Shown: piece after piece, positions 16,701-27,282 of the stretch | Layout: each line of letters starts with the position of its first letter | Numbering within the stretch: the stretch's first letter is position 1 | Assembly: GCA_003640385.1 (NCBI GenBank) | Contig: RCAB01000648.1 | Coordinates: 1-29,928 of the forward strand | Direction: 5' to 3' | From: Setaria digitata | Lineage: Eukaryota; Nematoda; Chromadorea; Rhabditida; Setariidae | DNA: 29,928 bases | Translations under genes and position numbers: made by a program | Notes under the pieces: model-generated | What the model saw: the letters and a program-made list of their open reading frames with translations, nothing else | The model's database searches: none | Told to the model about the DNA's origin: nothing

Positions 16701-19700
16701 TACTTGCCATGTGTAAGTCGAATATTTTCATGAAGAATTGTCGCTTGGCGAATTTTCGAACCATAAATTTTATGATCGATATCATTTGCATCCAGTGGTA
16801 TTTCTTCTTTGTTACTTAAGTTAGCTAAAAGCAGCGATTTCCTTACTATGTAGTTAATTGACGGTCTAACTAGCAACTGCATTACAGAAATGGCAAAATT
16901 ATAGGAAAGATTTGTGCTCGGAGATAACCAGTGACACAATAAACAAATGACATACTGATATTCCAGCAGAGTAACAACTTTAATTTGTCTATCGAAAATT
17001 TCACACAGTCAAGGAGAGAAAATGCCGTACAATCATAAGCTGGATTCGAATCGAAAGATCAAAGGCAGCTTTAACGTTCGGCGAAAAGTTTAGATTTCAC
17101 AGAAATTAAATGGTGGAGATCGGGCTAGTGTTAAACAAAAATAAATTACAGAGAATTAAGAATTCGTGATAATCATGTTTTGATAAAGGTTGGAAATTTC
17201 ATCACTAAAATACTGTAAAGAATTACGTATTCAAAATTACTAAGGAAAGAATATACCTTCATCACCATCTTCTTCATCGGCTCGTTCAGTTTTAGCTTTT
17301 AACAAAATATGCATCAACTGAACAAATAAACTATCTTGTTCTGGAGTCCGACTTCTAACAGCAGATATAACTTCACTAAATTTCACTTGATTAACGCCAC
17401 GGACCTGAAAAAAGAGTTGAATTTACAGTCAAAAAAAAAAATTCAGCATGAAATCGTAAGCACTGATATGCAAATGACAGGAACGCACTAAATACATACT
17501 TCTTTGATTGGTAGTAATTCCGCGAAACTTTGGAAAAATTCAAAGATATATAAATAATCGCCAAAATCGTCATCTGACATCCATATAGGCAATAAAAGAG
17601 GTGCTAATTCAGGCAACGGCTAAAAAAATCCTCAGATAATATAAAAGGAATATAAAAAAAAAAAAAAATATTAAGAAACAATAATCCCACAACGTAAATG
17701 ATTTTGACCGATTAAAAAATATTTTGATTTAGCACTAAATCAACTATTTTTCGGTTCCGTAATTTTCTTAGTTTTCAATTTTATAATCTTCCATTCTTTC
17801 TTTCAAAAAAAAGTAAATGTTACTTGAAGGTCGTCACAAAGAATATCATCTCTTGGCTTCTTCCATTCTAGCAAGATCTCTTTTGCTCGTTGTTTATTGA
17901 TACGTTTTTCCTCTCGTTCCTGAAATAAGAAACATCTAATTCGTATGACCATAATGAGTTGAAAATGAAAAAAGTAGAGGAAAATTAAGTTTTGGCAAAC
18001 CAAAAGAAACAAGAGAACATAGCTGCAACCAAACTTTCCACATACTGAAATTTGAATACTCATCCACATCAGACAGAAATTGGTTATGGATTAGGAAAAC
18101 GAAACTCCAGATAAAATCAATCTTTTTCCAAAGTAAAATGGTTTTAACTTTAAATGAACCTTTTCTTTGGTTTGCCTGATCAATTGCTTCAGCTCAACAA
18201 TCTCAGCTTCCGATAAAAGACGTTCATCTTGTTCCCAGTGCGACAGATTTTCGATATTTACTTTTCGTGCTTGCTCAAAAAGACTTTCCAATTCTTCTTG
18301 CTGCTCCGCAATCTGGAAATTTTTTTTTTTGAGCACATACTTAAAGTACAAATTCTTCGAATTGTGAAATGCAACGCATTAGATTTTGGAACTGAAATGA
18401 AGAAAATAATACCGCTTTTTTTTTCTTTGTCTTTCTACAACCTTCGCCTTTCTTTGCGTCGTTTTCTTTTTTATCTTTCTCCTGAGATCCTCTCTTAGCT
18501 CGTGCATGTAATTTATCTCTTTCATTAGTATCAACAAAATCGGCATCCGATGTTGACTGCGCATCTAGATCGTCCGCCGGATGACCATCTAAATGTGACG
18601 GAATTGGATGATAAAACAACGCTTATACAAAAAATCACAGCTTTCGTTAACCAGACAGAATTAGACTTCATCAAAATAGTACTTAAGTGGTTGCGAGGTG
18701 GACGAGAAGCTCCTTTGGTTGGCCCGCGATGCATTAATGGTGTCCGCGGAAACTGCGCGATCGGTCCAGCAAACACTTCATCCCAAGCCATACTTTCCAG
18801 TTGAAATTTTTCGAGTAATTCTTTCTAAAAAAAGAATTAATTTTGCAAAAAACTGAAATCCGAAAATTCTTTACAACGTTGGACTTCAATTACAATAATG
18901 AAACATACAACTCGAGCTCTGAATTTTCCAAAAAAAAAAAAATCTCACAACCTTTTTCAGCAATCGTTCCTTCTTCCCTTACTTCTTAAGTGAATTTTGT
19001 AGAACTTACTTTTACGGTTAGACGCTCGTGATCAGTAATGCAAGAATTTTTCAAAAATACACGTATCATATTCCGAGCCCATAGGGACTTGCTTCGGCTG
19101 GAATATGCTTAGAAGTATAAAACAACAGATACTGAAATGGCAATAAAACAAATATAAGTTTCATAGCTAATAAAAACGACTGAAAAGTCATTTACAAAAG
19201 CCAGCATTTTAAAAATTCCAAAAAATTACAGTAAATCTTGGTGGTTAACTCGTTCACGCACTTTACTGCCAATATCCCCGTTGTGCTTGTCTAGTATCAA
19301 GACATCATACGTATAGCGTTCCGCTGGTGGTATTAGTAGCTCTCCTCTTTTTACACTTAAAAAAGTCACATACAAAGAGGAAGATGTTTGTAACTTCATA
19401 AAACTGGAGTTATAAAAATTCCATACAATTTTAACTAGAAATGAGGAAAAGAATTTCGAATCAACAGTTATATTAACTAGAAACAACTCACAATATAGCT
19501 GGTTTTTTAATATCGCTGTGCTGGTTTGAGGCAATATCATTTTCCGCATCAGTATATGTCACTTTCCTTATTACAACATCTTTCCGACCACGTCCACCAC
19601 TGTATGTAACTTCTTCACCCAGCAAAAAATGATCTTTGACAAAAAAGTAAATATCGTTTACTAAATCTTCGATTCGTCCACGACACGATAATTTATATAC

Positions 19701-20463
19701 AAGATAAAGAATAGGCCGTGCAAAAGAGAGCGGATAAGTTTTCAATGTTTCCTGAAACATTTCTGATTTGCTCGGAAAAGTCTATAGTTCCAGAAAAATC
19801 ACACACAATGCAATAAGCCTTCCTATCAGTATTGCTTATATAAACAGTTGTGATTTAAATATTTTGCTTCAGAGTTTATCGAATAAGTTTAACTCGAAAA
19901 CATGTAGCGAACTGGTCAGATCTCCACATGCTATCTGGACAACAGTCACAACAATATTTGTCTTGTTTTACCTGCGCATTTCTCTCAGATTCAAGAGCTT
20001 CCTCGAATGTCAAACCCGTCTTCCCAGTTACTGAACATGTCCAAACCATCGAACTGAGGGCAATTTGTCGCTGGAAGAAGTCGCTGAAAATAACACCTGC
20101 GGAATTAGTCCTGCTTGGATAACTCAATTTATCTTGAATATCAAGAATTTCAGCGAATGAAATGAAGAAATTAAAGTATCCTTTTCGATTCCTTATAAAA
20201 ATCGACCAGATAATTCAGTAAAGCTGATACCGTTGTTCTTTTATTAGGATTAGATTAAAAGAACACCACAAACACTGCGAGTACCACATGAATTATGCGT
20301 AACAAGTATAAAAGCCTAAAGCGAAATTCACAATAAACACATGAACTTACTCATACGACGTGAAAATTTCGTTGGTAAGTGGAAGATGAAATACTTTATC
20401 ATCAGGTTTAAGATCTACTGGACATGGTGAGGGCTTGAACTGCTTCCGGCCAAGTGATGGCAT
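10787..20463 (-). CDS. BAZ1A: BAZ1A/ACF1-like ISWI chromatin-remodelling subunit; complete, about 30 exons, 1393 aa
   Basis: Non-catalytic partner of the ISWI ATPase in ACF/CHRAC-type nucleosome-spacing complexes (nucleus). Exons: 20463-20351, 20083-19972, 19751-19492, 19355-19230, 19097-19010, 18824-18683, 18588-18413, 18312-18160, 17919-17824, 17619-17500, 17404-17257, 16824-16704, 16642-16405, 16079-15912, 15719-15528, 15260-15164, 14958-14804, 14739-14590, 14522-14415, 14271-14152, 13742-13637, 13349-13057, 12931-12827, 12734-12638, 12514-12424, 12328-12274, 12206-12074, 12012-11828, 11564-11418, 10873-10787. Domains: WAC (1-160; MPSLGRKQFKP, MVWTCSVTGKTGLTFEEA); coiled coil (340-390); WAKZ motif EWKKPRDDILCDDLQ (408-422); DDT (423-511); WHIM blocks (560-690 and 784-886; GRDRAFRTYWYF, NSRGFRESELLENL); BAZ-specific LEHLAVAFLQIVQGI; PHD C4HC3 finger (1097-1140); acidic stretch; bromodomain (1255-1366) with PDYYQIIKRPMDL and the acetyl-lysine-binding Asn in CRIYN. 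Uncertain: the exon 6 donor (18683, or 18629 leaving a 40-nt intron), the exon 12 start and the exon 17 donor. BAZ1B is less likely by block similarity; C. elegans athp-2 is the probable counterpart. Confidence 0.93.
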
Positions 20464-20495
20464 TTGTCCAGAGTCTTACGGAAATCTAAAATAAT
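20464..20495 (-). promoter_or_regulatory. probable spliced-leader acceptor of BAZ1A
   Basis: On the minus strand TTATTTTAG ends at 20486, 22 nt before the ATG at 20463. No upstream exon was found that would pair with it. The N-terminal MPSLGRKQF matches the conserved WAC start, so the protein begins here and the acceptor is best read as a trans-splice or 5' UTR site. Confidence 0.45.
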
Positions 20496-22201
20496 TCAAT
20501 TATAACGGTAAAAACAGATATTCACTTCACGCGTCTTACCAGTCATACAGATTGCGATAACCATACCAAATTCAGAATCACAACCTTTAGCGTCCCATGT
20601 ATTGAAATGACGACATATACAGAGTAAACTACTAACCTAAACTATTTAGTCGCATGTTTACCATTCTATTTGAGAAACAATTTATACTTAATCAAACGTT
20701 AATATGCAAAGACATTCTCAATTGAAAAAGAGAGAAGAAATATTTTGTAATCAGCATATAAAAAATAGTCAGAAAGACTAAAAATTTGAGCACGAAAAAT
20801 TCACGAAAAAAATACACTGAAAGAACATATATTGTCTATCCTCACTCTAACACCACTATAAAATGTACAATCGATTCTCGTCTCCACCACATACTATCAT
20901 TCATCAGCAAGGGCAATAGAAAAGTCTTCACCGGCACAGCAGTGACCAGGCAGTTTTGCTTATATGCAGTTATGATCGAAAATCTTCTATACAAAACAAA
21001 ATATCTTATGCCAATCTTTTCGAGTCCGGAAATATTTCAAATCCTTCACCAAGAGGAGAACAACTTGCAACAACAAAATTTTGTACAGAGATATGACATT
21101 TAAATAAGTTCGTCTAAGGAGATGCAACTTTAAAGATCAGTGCTTTTCAACTTACGCATAAGTACTACTCAGTGATGCATACAACATCTACGATTCCCAA
21201 AACCACGTGACTTCCCTGCATCTGAATGTGATCAGATGCGACTTGAGGTCTTTTCTTGCTCATCCCAGTTATGAACTAGACGCGAAAAAGATTGTGAATG
21301 AAAACAAATTATGTCAGCAGACGAAATTGTGATTATGCCGATTATTTTATTAAAAAGTAAGCTATTTTTGGAATTTCGTTACCTCAATGTAAATTCTCAA
21401 ATGTCATTTTATTGCGAAAGCAAAACATATAGATGGAGCACGCGTGAATTATTGATCGTGATGACATTGTCAACACATATAGATAGGAAGTGCTGTTGGG
21501 GTATGTTCGTGCATCGTCAAGTTGATGCATTTTGTAAAAATCATCTAAATAGTGCTTCGGAAATGCTGAAAACCGGAAATGTAGAGTGATCACAGGAAAT
21601 AAAATCATCTAGAACTTACTGGATAGAAGATAGAGTATTCTGAAAGACATTAAGCGAAATCTTGAAAAGTTTATTCCTCACACAACGAAAATAAATGAAG
21701 CAATATCTGTTGCGAAACATAGCTATAATCCGAGGGATAATACAACCGTATTTCCGGATGAATTTGTTAGTTCGATTTCGAAGCATTCATGATTTAGAAT
21801 ATACTTCCAACAACTCCCTTAATACTTCCTTTAGAAAAGTCTCATTCGTTCTATTCTATGTGAAGCAGTTAATTAAGGTTCTAAGCGAGATCTATGAGTT
21901 ATGCGACAATCTGCATGCTTAGACGTTGAATAAGAAATTTCTAAAAAAGGTCGTATGAGAGTTAGAAGACAACTGCGTGCTGGACGAACTATAATTATAT
22001 CCACTGATGGAGCAATCAGATGCATGGAAAGTCGCAAAGCACACAGACAGACCTATGTAATGTTGTAAGGTGCAAAGCAAATAAGCCTTTTCTGAAAACA
22101 TTTCTCAAAAAGTAAAAATCGGATGCTCTGCTTAGCATCTTCTTCTGAAGTATCACTCCATTAAGTTCACGTACGTCGCCTACCGCCACTTGTTTCATCG
22201 T

Positions 22202-22245
22202 GTCTCACAAGTCACACACGTGCTTCATCTACGTCTCACAAGTCA
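22202..22245 (+). repeat. imperfect tandem repeat, 31-nt period
   Basis: GTCTCACAAGTCA occurs at 22202-22214 and again at 22233-22245. The following bases are also related (CACACGTGCTTCATC and AATACGCTTGAAATG). Two copies only; part of the ACGTG-rich patch. Confidence 0.6.
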
Positions 22246-22580
22246 AATACGCTTGAAATGACATGCACAAACACACGTAAACCAAGAAACGCTCACCACA
22301 ACGTGAATAACCATATCATTTAAAAATAAGTCAATTGTATTTCGCAACATCCGGACTTTCCTGCTACACCCATAACAGGTACTATTTTCTCTATACTGCT
22401 TGTCTTCCACACTCCTCACTGTTCTTCTTGTTTCGCCTAAAGCTCTCTTCCAGTGTGAAATATCTCGAGTTGCGCCATTGATTAACGAGCACGTGTACAC
22501 ATCGTCATGTATGCGTGTGTCACGTGCACCTATTGTTAAGCCTTCTTGTATGCATAGCCAGGTGAACGTGTGTGTGCACG
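22217..22580. promoter_or_regulatory. cluster of CACGTG/ACGTG motifs
   Basis: Palindromic CACGTG hexamers at 22217-22222, 22490-22495 and 22521-22526, with further ACGTG or ACGTC cores near 22170, 22232, 22275, 22303, 22566 and 22578. These are E-box/bHLH-type and hypoxia-element-like cores. Several sit in alternating purine-pyrimidine stretches. Function is inferred from motif density alone; it lies about 2 kb upstream of BAZ1A. Confidence 0.3.
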
Positions 22581-23289
22581 TCATGAAGCATTGATTTCGC
22601 GTCGAATATTCTTGCCTACACACATGCATGTTTTCATTTGTATCCTTGCGAATGAGCAGTGCGCTGTTGTTTCCACTCGGATGTAGGAAGATCTTACGTA
22701 CATACTAATGACTGACTTTTATACAGGATTCATTCAGTGATTATTACACAGGAAATTTTCACCATTAACAAATAACTTCCTTACACGTATTTCACTTGAC
22801 GTTGTGATCCCCTTAAGGATCAGTGTGGTTGTTCCAGGTGCTTGTAATGCTAAGTTGATAGATCCATGTACCTGTAGTATAATATATGTCTTGATTGCAG
22901 TGCATGCAGTTGTAATTATAGAAAGTAGTGAAGAATGAGTATTAAACATAAATTGTCTCAGACTAAAACTGAGATCATGAATGCTTCCTCTTCTCTTGCT
23001 CTTTAAATTTTCTCATATTCGAAAATTATAAAGCGAATATCTAGTAAGTAGAGAAACAAGTAGTGAATTGTGTGATTCATGCTTGGCAGTAATCTAGGTA
23101 AATGTTCGGAAATGACATTCTTTCAAACAGCTCTTTTCATAAATTAATTTTTGAAGAAAAATTCGTGCAAACAAGTATTTAGGTCATTAAAACTGAAGGA
23201 AAATTAAATCTCAATACTTGAACGAACAATATTTCAGGGGTGAAAAATGAACAATACATACTGACATTAGAATTTCTTTTAACAGTGTT

Positions 23290-24974
23290 CTAAAGTGTTC
23301 CGTCAACCCACTTGCATTTGTCAAAACAAAATGGCAATAGTAATTTTCGTTTTGAGAAATGGAAATGCAATTGGATAGTTGAATAAATAGTTACCTTGAC
23401 AAGTGCATCACGCGGATCTTTCTGATTTCTCGCTTCCTGGTTCTTCGATTGGATCGATGTCTTTGCTTCATGGTCAGGATCGTAATGATCTCTTGCATCT
23501 TTTTTTGCTTGAATCAATTCATTTAGCTTTTTAATTCTCATCCCTAGATTCTTTCAGATATTTCAAAAAAAAAAAAAAAAATTGCATATGAATTCTGGAA
23601 ATTGCCGTTGTAGAAAGTAGTGCGACCTTAGCTGAGAAAAGAAGAGAAGAGACAAATTGGTTAACCACTTTTGAAAAGGCTACTGTTTGATGGTTCTGAC
23701 AAATCGTCTCGTTCAAAAATTCCTTTTCCTGGTGTTGCTGATGAGAATGTTATCTGACTTGTCGGAAGCCTGAAGTATTGTATTTAAATTCCAAAGGCCA
23801 AGTGAATATCAATATTAAAATGTATAGGAACTATTCAATCTTATATTGTTCCTCATCAATTTCTCGCTGAACATAACTCATAATGGATGTATATCATTGC
23901 TTGTCACAGGTTATTTTTTCCTAGTTTCGGTAATTCAAAATATTTTATTTAGGATTTTGGGTTTCTTGGCATAGTCGGGAAGTTCTACTTTTTAATTTTA
24001 TGGGGAATGATTCTTAAAATGATTTTTTACCATGTTTTGCCTGATTTTTCGGTTCGGGATATCGGCGATTCGCAGATCGATTGAGTAGTATCATCTGAAA
24101 ATCAATTTCGTGGAAAATGGTTAGCATAGTCAGTCATCTTAATGACATCGACATGTACCTGTTTATGACTACTATTAATTTTCGAGGTGATTTAATCCAA
24201 TTCACTTGCAGGGTTTTTTCTAAAAAAAATTTGAACCTGATAGGTTAGCGATCATTTTAGCTGCATTATTTGACTGTTTTCGGAGCGAAACAAGCATATC
24301 CTTATTTGTTTTGAGGCTATCATCGACCTGTTAATAGATGTCATCACCGATTTTCAAGCATATAATATAACCTTGGAAATGCCACTAGGAAAAGTGCTTC
24401 ACTTCCACATAATGCGTGAGTAAAAGTTTCAATAGGTTGCCAATTTAGGTTCATATACTTGAGGGAACTAAAGTTTTGTTCTTGTTTGCTGAAGAACTAG
24501 TAACAAAATAAAATGGCTTTATGGTAGCAATCGTATTTACAGATTTAACGACAGTTTGACGACTTTTGCTTCTATTTCTATATTCTGTCCTTGGAATTTC
24601 CATTTCTTCTGTGGTAGCCGTTTTTAAGGTATTTTTATTTCCATAAGGTGATATAGTAAGTGGGCTTGACCATCCCTGTAGCTTTTTTTTTTTAATTTTA
24701 AAAGAGAAATAATTGCTCTCTTCTTGTGCAGGATAATTACGCATAGTCGGGATTTGTATTCGTAAAACTGTAAGCAGCAACAGGAGGATGTTTGGCTCAG
24801 TTAGACCGTAAATAGACTAGGAAGATCTTTAGTGAAATTAGACCATAAACATAGGAATAAGATGATTTCTTTCATAATTCAGAACTAATAAAAATATACC
24901 TGATGCGAATCCGTTATGGAATTGTCAGAGTTTGATTTCCCAACAGATATCGATCCCATGTCGTAACAACTCAT
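23290..24974 (-). CDS. unrecognised protein, about 8 exons, about 221 aa
   Basis: I do not recognise this protein. A set of exons with consistent phase can be assembled: 24974-24900, 24767-24741 (27-nt microexon), 24675-24541, 24327-24237, 24094-24031, 23769-23666, 23543-23395, 23310-23290. They total 666 nt with a stop. The internal joins from 24675 to 23395 have good GT and AG sites (TCT/GTAAAT, AACAG/GTC, TTTTCAG/AT, ACTTCAG/G). The last exon uses a weak GCAAG acceptor, and reading through the intron reaches the same stop, so the C-terminus is unsure. The product is hydrophilic and Ser/Thr-rich. It has a possible short helix or coiled coil around residues 80-108 (VDDSLKTNKDMLVSLRKQ), a middle part with SP and TP sites (SPLTISPYGNK, SSATPGKGIFERDDL), and a charged Lys/Asp C-terminal region (KKLNELIQAKKDARDHYDP). 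There is no signal peptide or membrane segment. The start is the first of two in-frame ATGs, 10 nt after an acceptor-like CTCTTAG. Confidence 0.6.
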
Positions 24975-25921
24975 TATAATGAACTAAGAGTAGTCGACCG
25001 GTTAACGTTACTTCGATTACAAAAACTGCTAAATTATAATTGCTTACTTGCTCTTAAAATAGTTCACTAATGGAAGCTGGACATAAGTTCTGATATGGAT
25101 GAAATTGGTCGAACTCGCCAGAAAATTGCCAGAAATCTTTGATAATAATCATTGCATTTATATATGAGTTAAGATATCTCGAAATAGCTCAAATAAGTTG
25201 TTGCAACATGGAAGGTGAACATTTATGCATTTCTTGAATTTCCATGCTCGATGAAGTGGGATGTAGTTTAGGACAAGGTGACTCGAGCCTAATTTCAACA
25301 GGCCAAAGCGCAATATTTGAAATTTTCGACATTCGAGAGTGAGCAGAAGTTAGCGGGTACTGGTCGATAATTTTTTTTTTGGTTGTGGTTTATGTGTTGC
25401 TCTGGCGTTCGTAATTGCAGTAATAAGATATCAACTTTCTCATTTACGTATTATTTCTCATGCTAGACTTTTTTTTAACTTCATATCTAGCATTATTCAG
25501 TTTTCATTTTGCATTGCAGGGAATGATNCTTTTTTTTTTTTGGTTGTGGTTTATGTGTTGCTCTGGCGTTCGTAATTGCAGTAATAAGATATCAACTTTC
25601 TCATTTACGTATTATTTCTCATGCTAGACTTTTTTTTAACTTCATATCTAGCATTATTCAGTTTTCATTTTGCATTGCAGGGAATGATTTTGTAGCTTTA
25701 TTATTTTTCCTCCAAACAATTCAGAAACAGACAATTCCATCAGATTTCAGAAAAAGAGTTTTCAGTTGGTTATTCTTACCACTGTAAATATTTAGGAAGC
25801 CAGTAGTATCGTTGAGATTATCCAGTAGTTCGGATTATCGCTAAGTATCATTTTTCTGAACTATTCATTGTGTTGCTTGGTTACGTTATGCCGAACACTT
25901 TATTCAGGAAATGTTTTTATA
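24975..25921. other. divergent upstream region shared by the 221-aa gene and CAMKMT
   Basis: The minus-strand gene starts at 24974 and CAMKMT starts at 25922, so this 0.95 kb should contain both promoters. The stretch is partly artificial: 147 bp are duplicated around the N at 25528, and the real spacing is likely about 160 bp shorter. No TATA-like or recognised factor site was identified with confidence. Confidence 0.5.
25381..25688. repeat. 147-nt direct duplication around a single N
   Basis: 25381-25527 and 25542-25688 are identical as far as I can read, each preceded by a T run (10 and 12 T) and with the N at 25528 between them. As at 1395, this looks like overlapping contig ends placed side by side. 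The T run probably caused the assembly break. Confidence 0.9.
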
Positions 25922-25922
25922 A
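25901..25922 (+). promoter_or_regulatory. spliced-leader acceptor and 4-codon uORF before CAMKMT
   Basis: TTATTCAG ends at 25907 and the main ATG is at 25922. Between them lies ATG TTT TTA TAA (25911-25922), a minimal upstream ORF whose stop overlaps the main start by one base (TAATG). If mRNA begins at 25908, this uORF would be in the leader and could lower or gate initiation at the main ATG. Confidence 0.5.
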
Positions 25923-27282
25923 TGGATGGGTCGAATATCGACATGGAAGATGGGAATGGAAAGCGCACCGGAAGGGAGAATTTAACTGTGGTACCGAGCA
26001 AACGACCAAAGGAGGGTGAAGAAAAGTCTTCAGGAGCTGAAGTTTCAAAGCTTGAAGTAAGCGATTTTAAGCATTCTTCCGCGAAATGGGTAATAAATCG
26101 AAGGACTACTATGTGTAGTGGATACTGTGTCCAATCATTGTTTCTCATTTCTTTTTATTGTGGTGTATACCTACGAATACCAAGTAGGCTTAATTTTGCC
26201 CTTAGAAATGGGCAAAATATTTTTTATTCTCTATCGACACACTTCTACTCCTCATAGCGACGGTTAATTTTTTTCTAGGAAAATTGAAAAGTTATAATAA
26301 TCCTTAAAGTAACATAAAGCTCAGCATGATCAAAAAAGTAGTGGTAGAATTTGTTAATAAAGAATTAAACTCAACACAACTCATTAGATAGGTGCATTAA
26401 ATATCTCTTAGTTTTTCTGATATTTTTGGTACTATTTATTAGAAGCCATCAGTCGGAACGGAAGTTTCCAAAGCTCGACAGCGATGGAATTTACTTTCAC
26501 ATCATCTACGATGCAACTGCAAAAAAGAAGCCGATGATGTTACGAGTGATGTAGAAGCAACGTTTGTGGTTTTTCAAGCATTTTTAATCCCAAAACATTC
26601 TACTGCAGGTCGTTGGTATCACTTGAAATCTCCCATTGGTAATATACATTTTGATGTACATATCTATTCAACTGTTGCCATAACACCTAACGTCTTGGTT
26701 GGTTTCAACAATAGCGGGAATATCAAAATATGGCCATCCGAGGAGTGTTTGGCGTATTATTTACTGAAACATGAAAAGTTAGTGCAGGGCAAGAGTATTT
26801 TGGAACTTGGTTCCGGTATGGTTGGATTGAGCGGTCTAACATCTGCTGCGCTTGGTGCTGCAGAGGTAGTTTTAACAGATGGTAATGAGAAATCCGTTGA
26901 AAACATCCGGCAGATCGTTGAAATGAATAAGTTAAGCAGTCGCGTAACCTGCTGCGTGCTATCTTGGGACGTTACCATGCCAAACAGGCAGTTTGATGCT
27001 GTCCTATGTGCTGATTGTTTATATTTTACGGAAGAACATGATGTATTGTTGGATTGTACCTATAACCATTTGAAGCCTGGTGGTGTTGCATATATCGTGG
27101 CACCGGATAGAGGTGGTACTGTCCGAGCATTCCTGGATCTTGTATACGAGGGTCGAAAGCGATGGCAGGGTGCTAGCATCAATTTTCATATCGAAAATGA
27201 AGCGGAAATTTATTCCAGGTTGAAGATCCAGAATTGTGATATGCAGCCAGAGATTCCGATGTTTTTAATTTTAAGAAAGTAA
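25922..27282 (+). CDS. CAMKMT: calmodulin-lysine N-methyltransferase, complete, 2 exons, 324 aa
   Basis: Class I SAM-dependent methyltransferase expected to trimethylate a lysine of calmodulin (Lys115 in vertebrate numbering), cytosolic or nuclear. Exons 25922-26056 and 26443-27282; the join GAA/GTAAGC to ATTAG/AAG is in phase. The first 45 residues are charged and poorly conserved. The conserved part begins with SKARQRWNLLSHHL (about residue 53), then GFNNSGNIKIWPSEECLAYY, the family hallmark around IWPSEE. The SAM-binding motif I ILELGSGMVGLSG is at 164-176, the acidic loop TDGNEKS at about 190-196, and ADCLYF at 235-240. The domain closes with FLILRK. Total length is essentially that of the human enzyme (323 aa from memory). 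An AATAAA lies at 27666-27671. EEF2KMT and METTL21-type enzymes are related alternatives, but the IWPSEE and ADCLYF blocks favour CAMKMT. Confidence 0.93.

Larger units (their letters stand above)
20496..23289. other. 2.8-kb region without a supported gene
   Basis: Lies between the BAZ1A start and the 3' end of the unrecognised minus-strand gene. Several open frames of 60-128 codons exist on both strands, but none has a recognisable motif, family similarity or consistent exon context. The part 22160-22640 is visibly less AT-rich than its surroundings and rich in ACGT motifs. Expected content is the BAZ1A promoter and the neighbour's 3' UTR. Confidence 0.5.

Noticed and set aside
16825..16990. 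Longer version of BAZ1A exon 12, open upstream to about 16990
   Set aside because: It would add a hydrophobic stretch (VICLLCHWLSP) not expected between DDT and WHIM and needs a poor AAAG acceptor. The GCTTTTAG acceptor before 16824 keeps phase and gives an acidic linker.
17040..17070. GATTCGAATC-like palindrome resembling a tRNA T-arm box
   Set aside because: No acceptor stem or anticodon arm around it, and no other tRNA B-box was found on either strand.
18550..18804. 84-codon plus-strand frame that looks protein-like
   Set aside because: Antisense to BAZ1A exons 6 and 7, whose minus-strand reading fits the family on both sides.
20786..21922. Plus-strand frames of 75-105 codons (20786-21103, 21311-21589, 21695-21922)
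   Set aside because: No motifs, no splice context and no similarity that I recognise; treated as chance frames in the intergenic stretch.
25900..26148. Minus-strand 82-codon frame
   Set aside because: Antisense shadow of CAMKMT exon 1 and intron 1.
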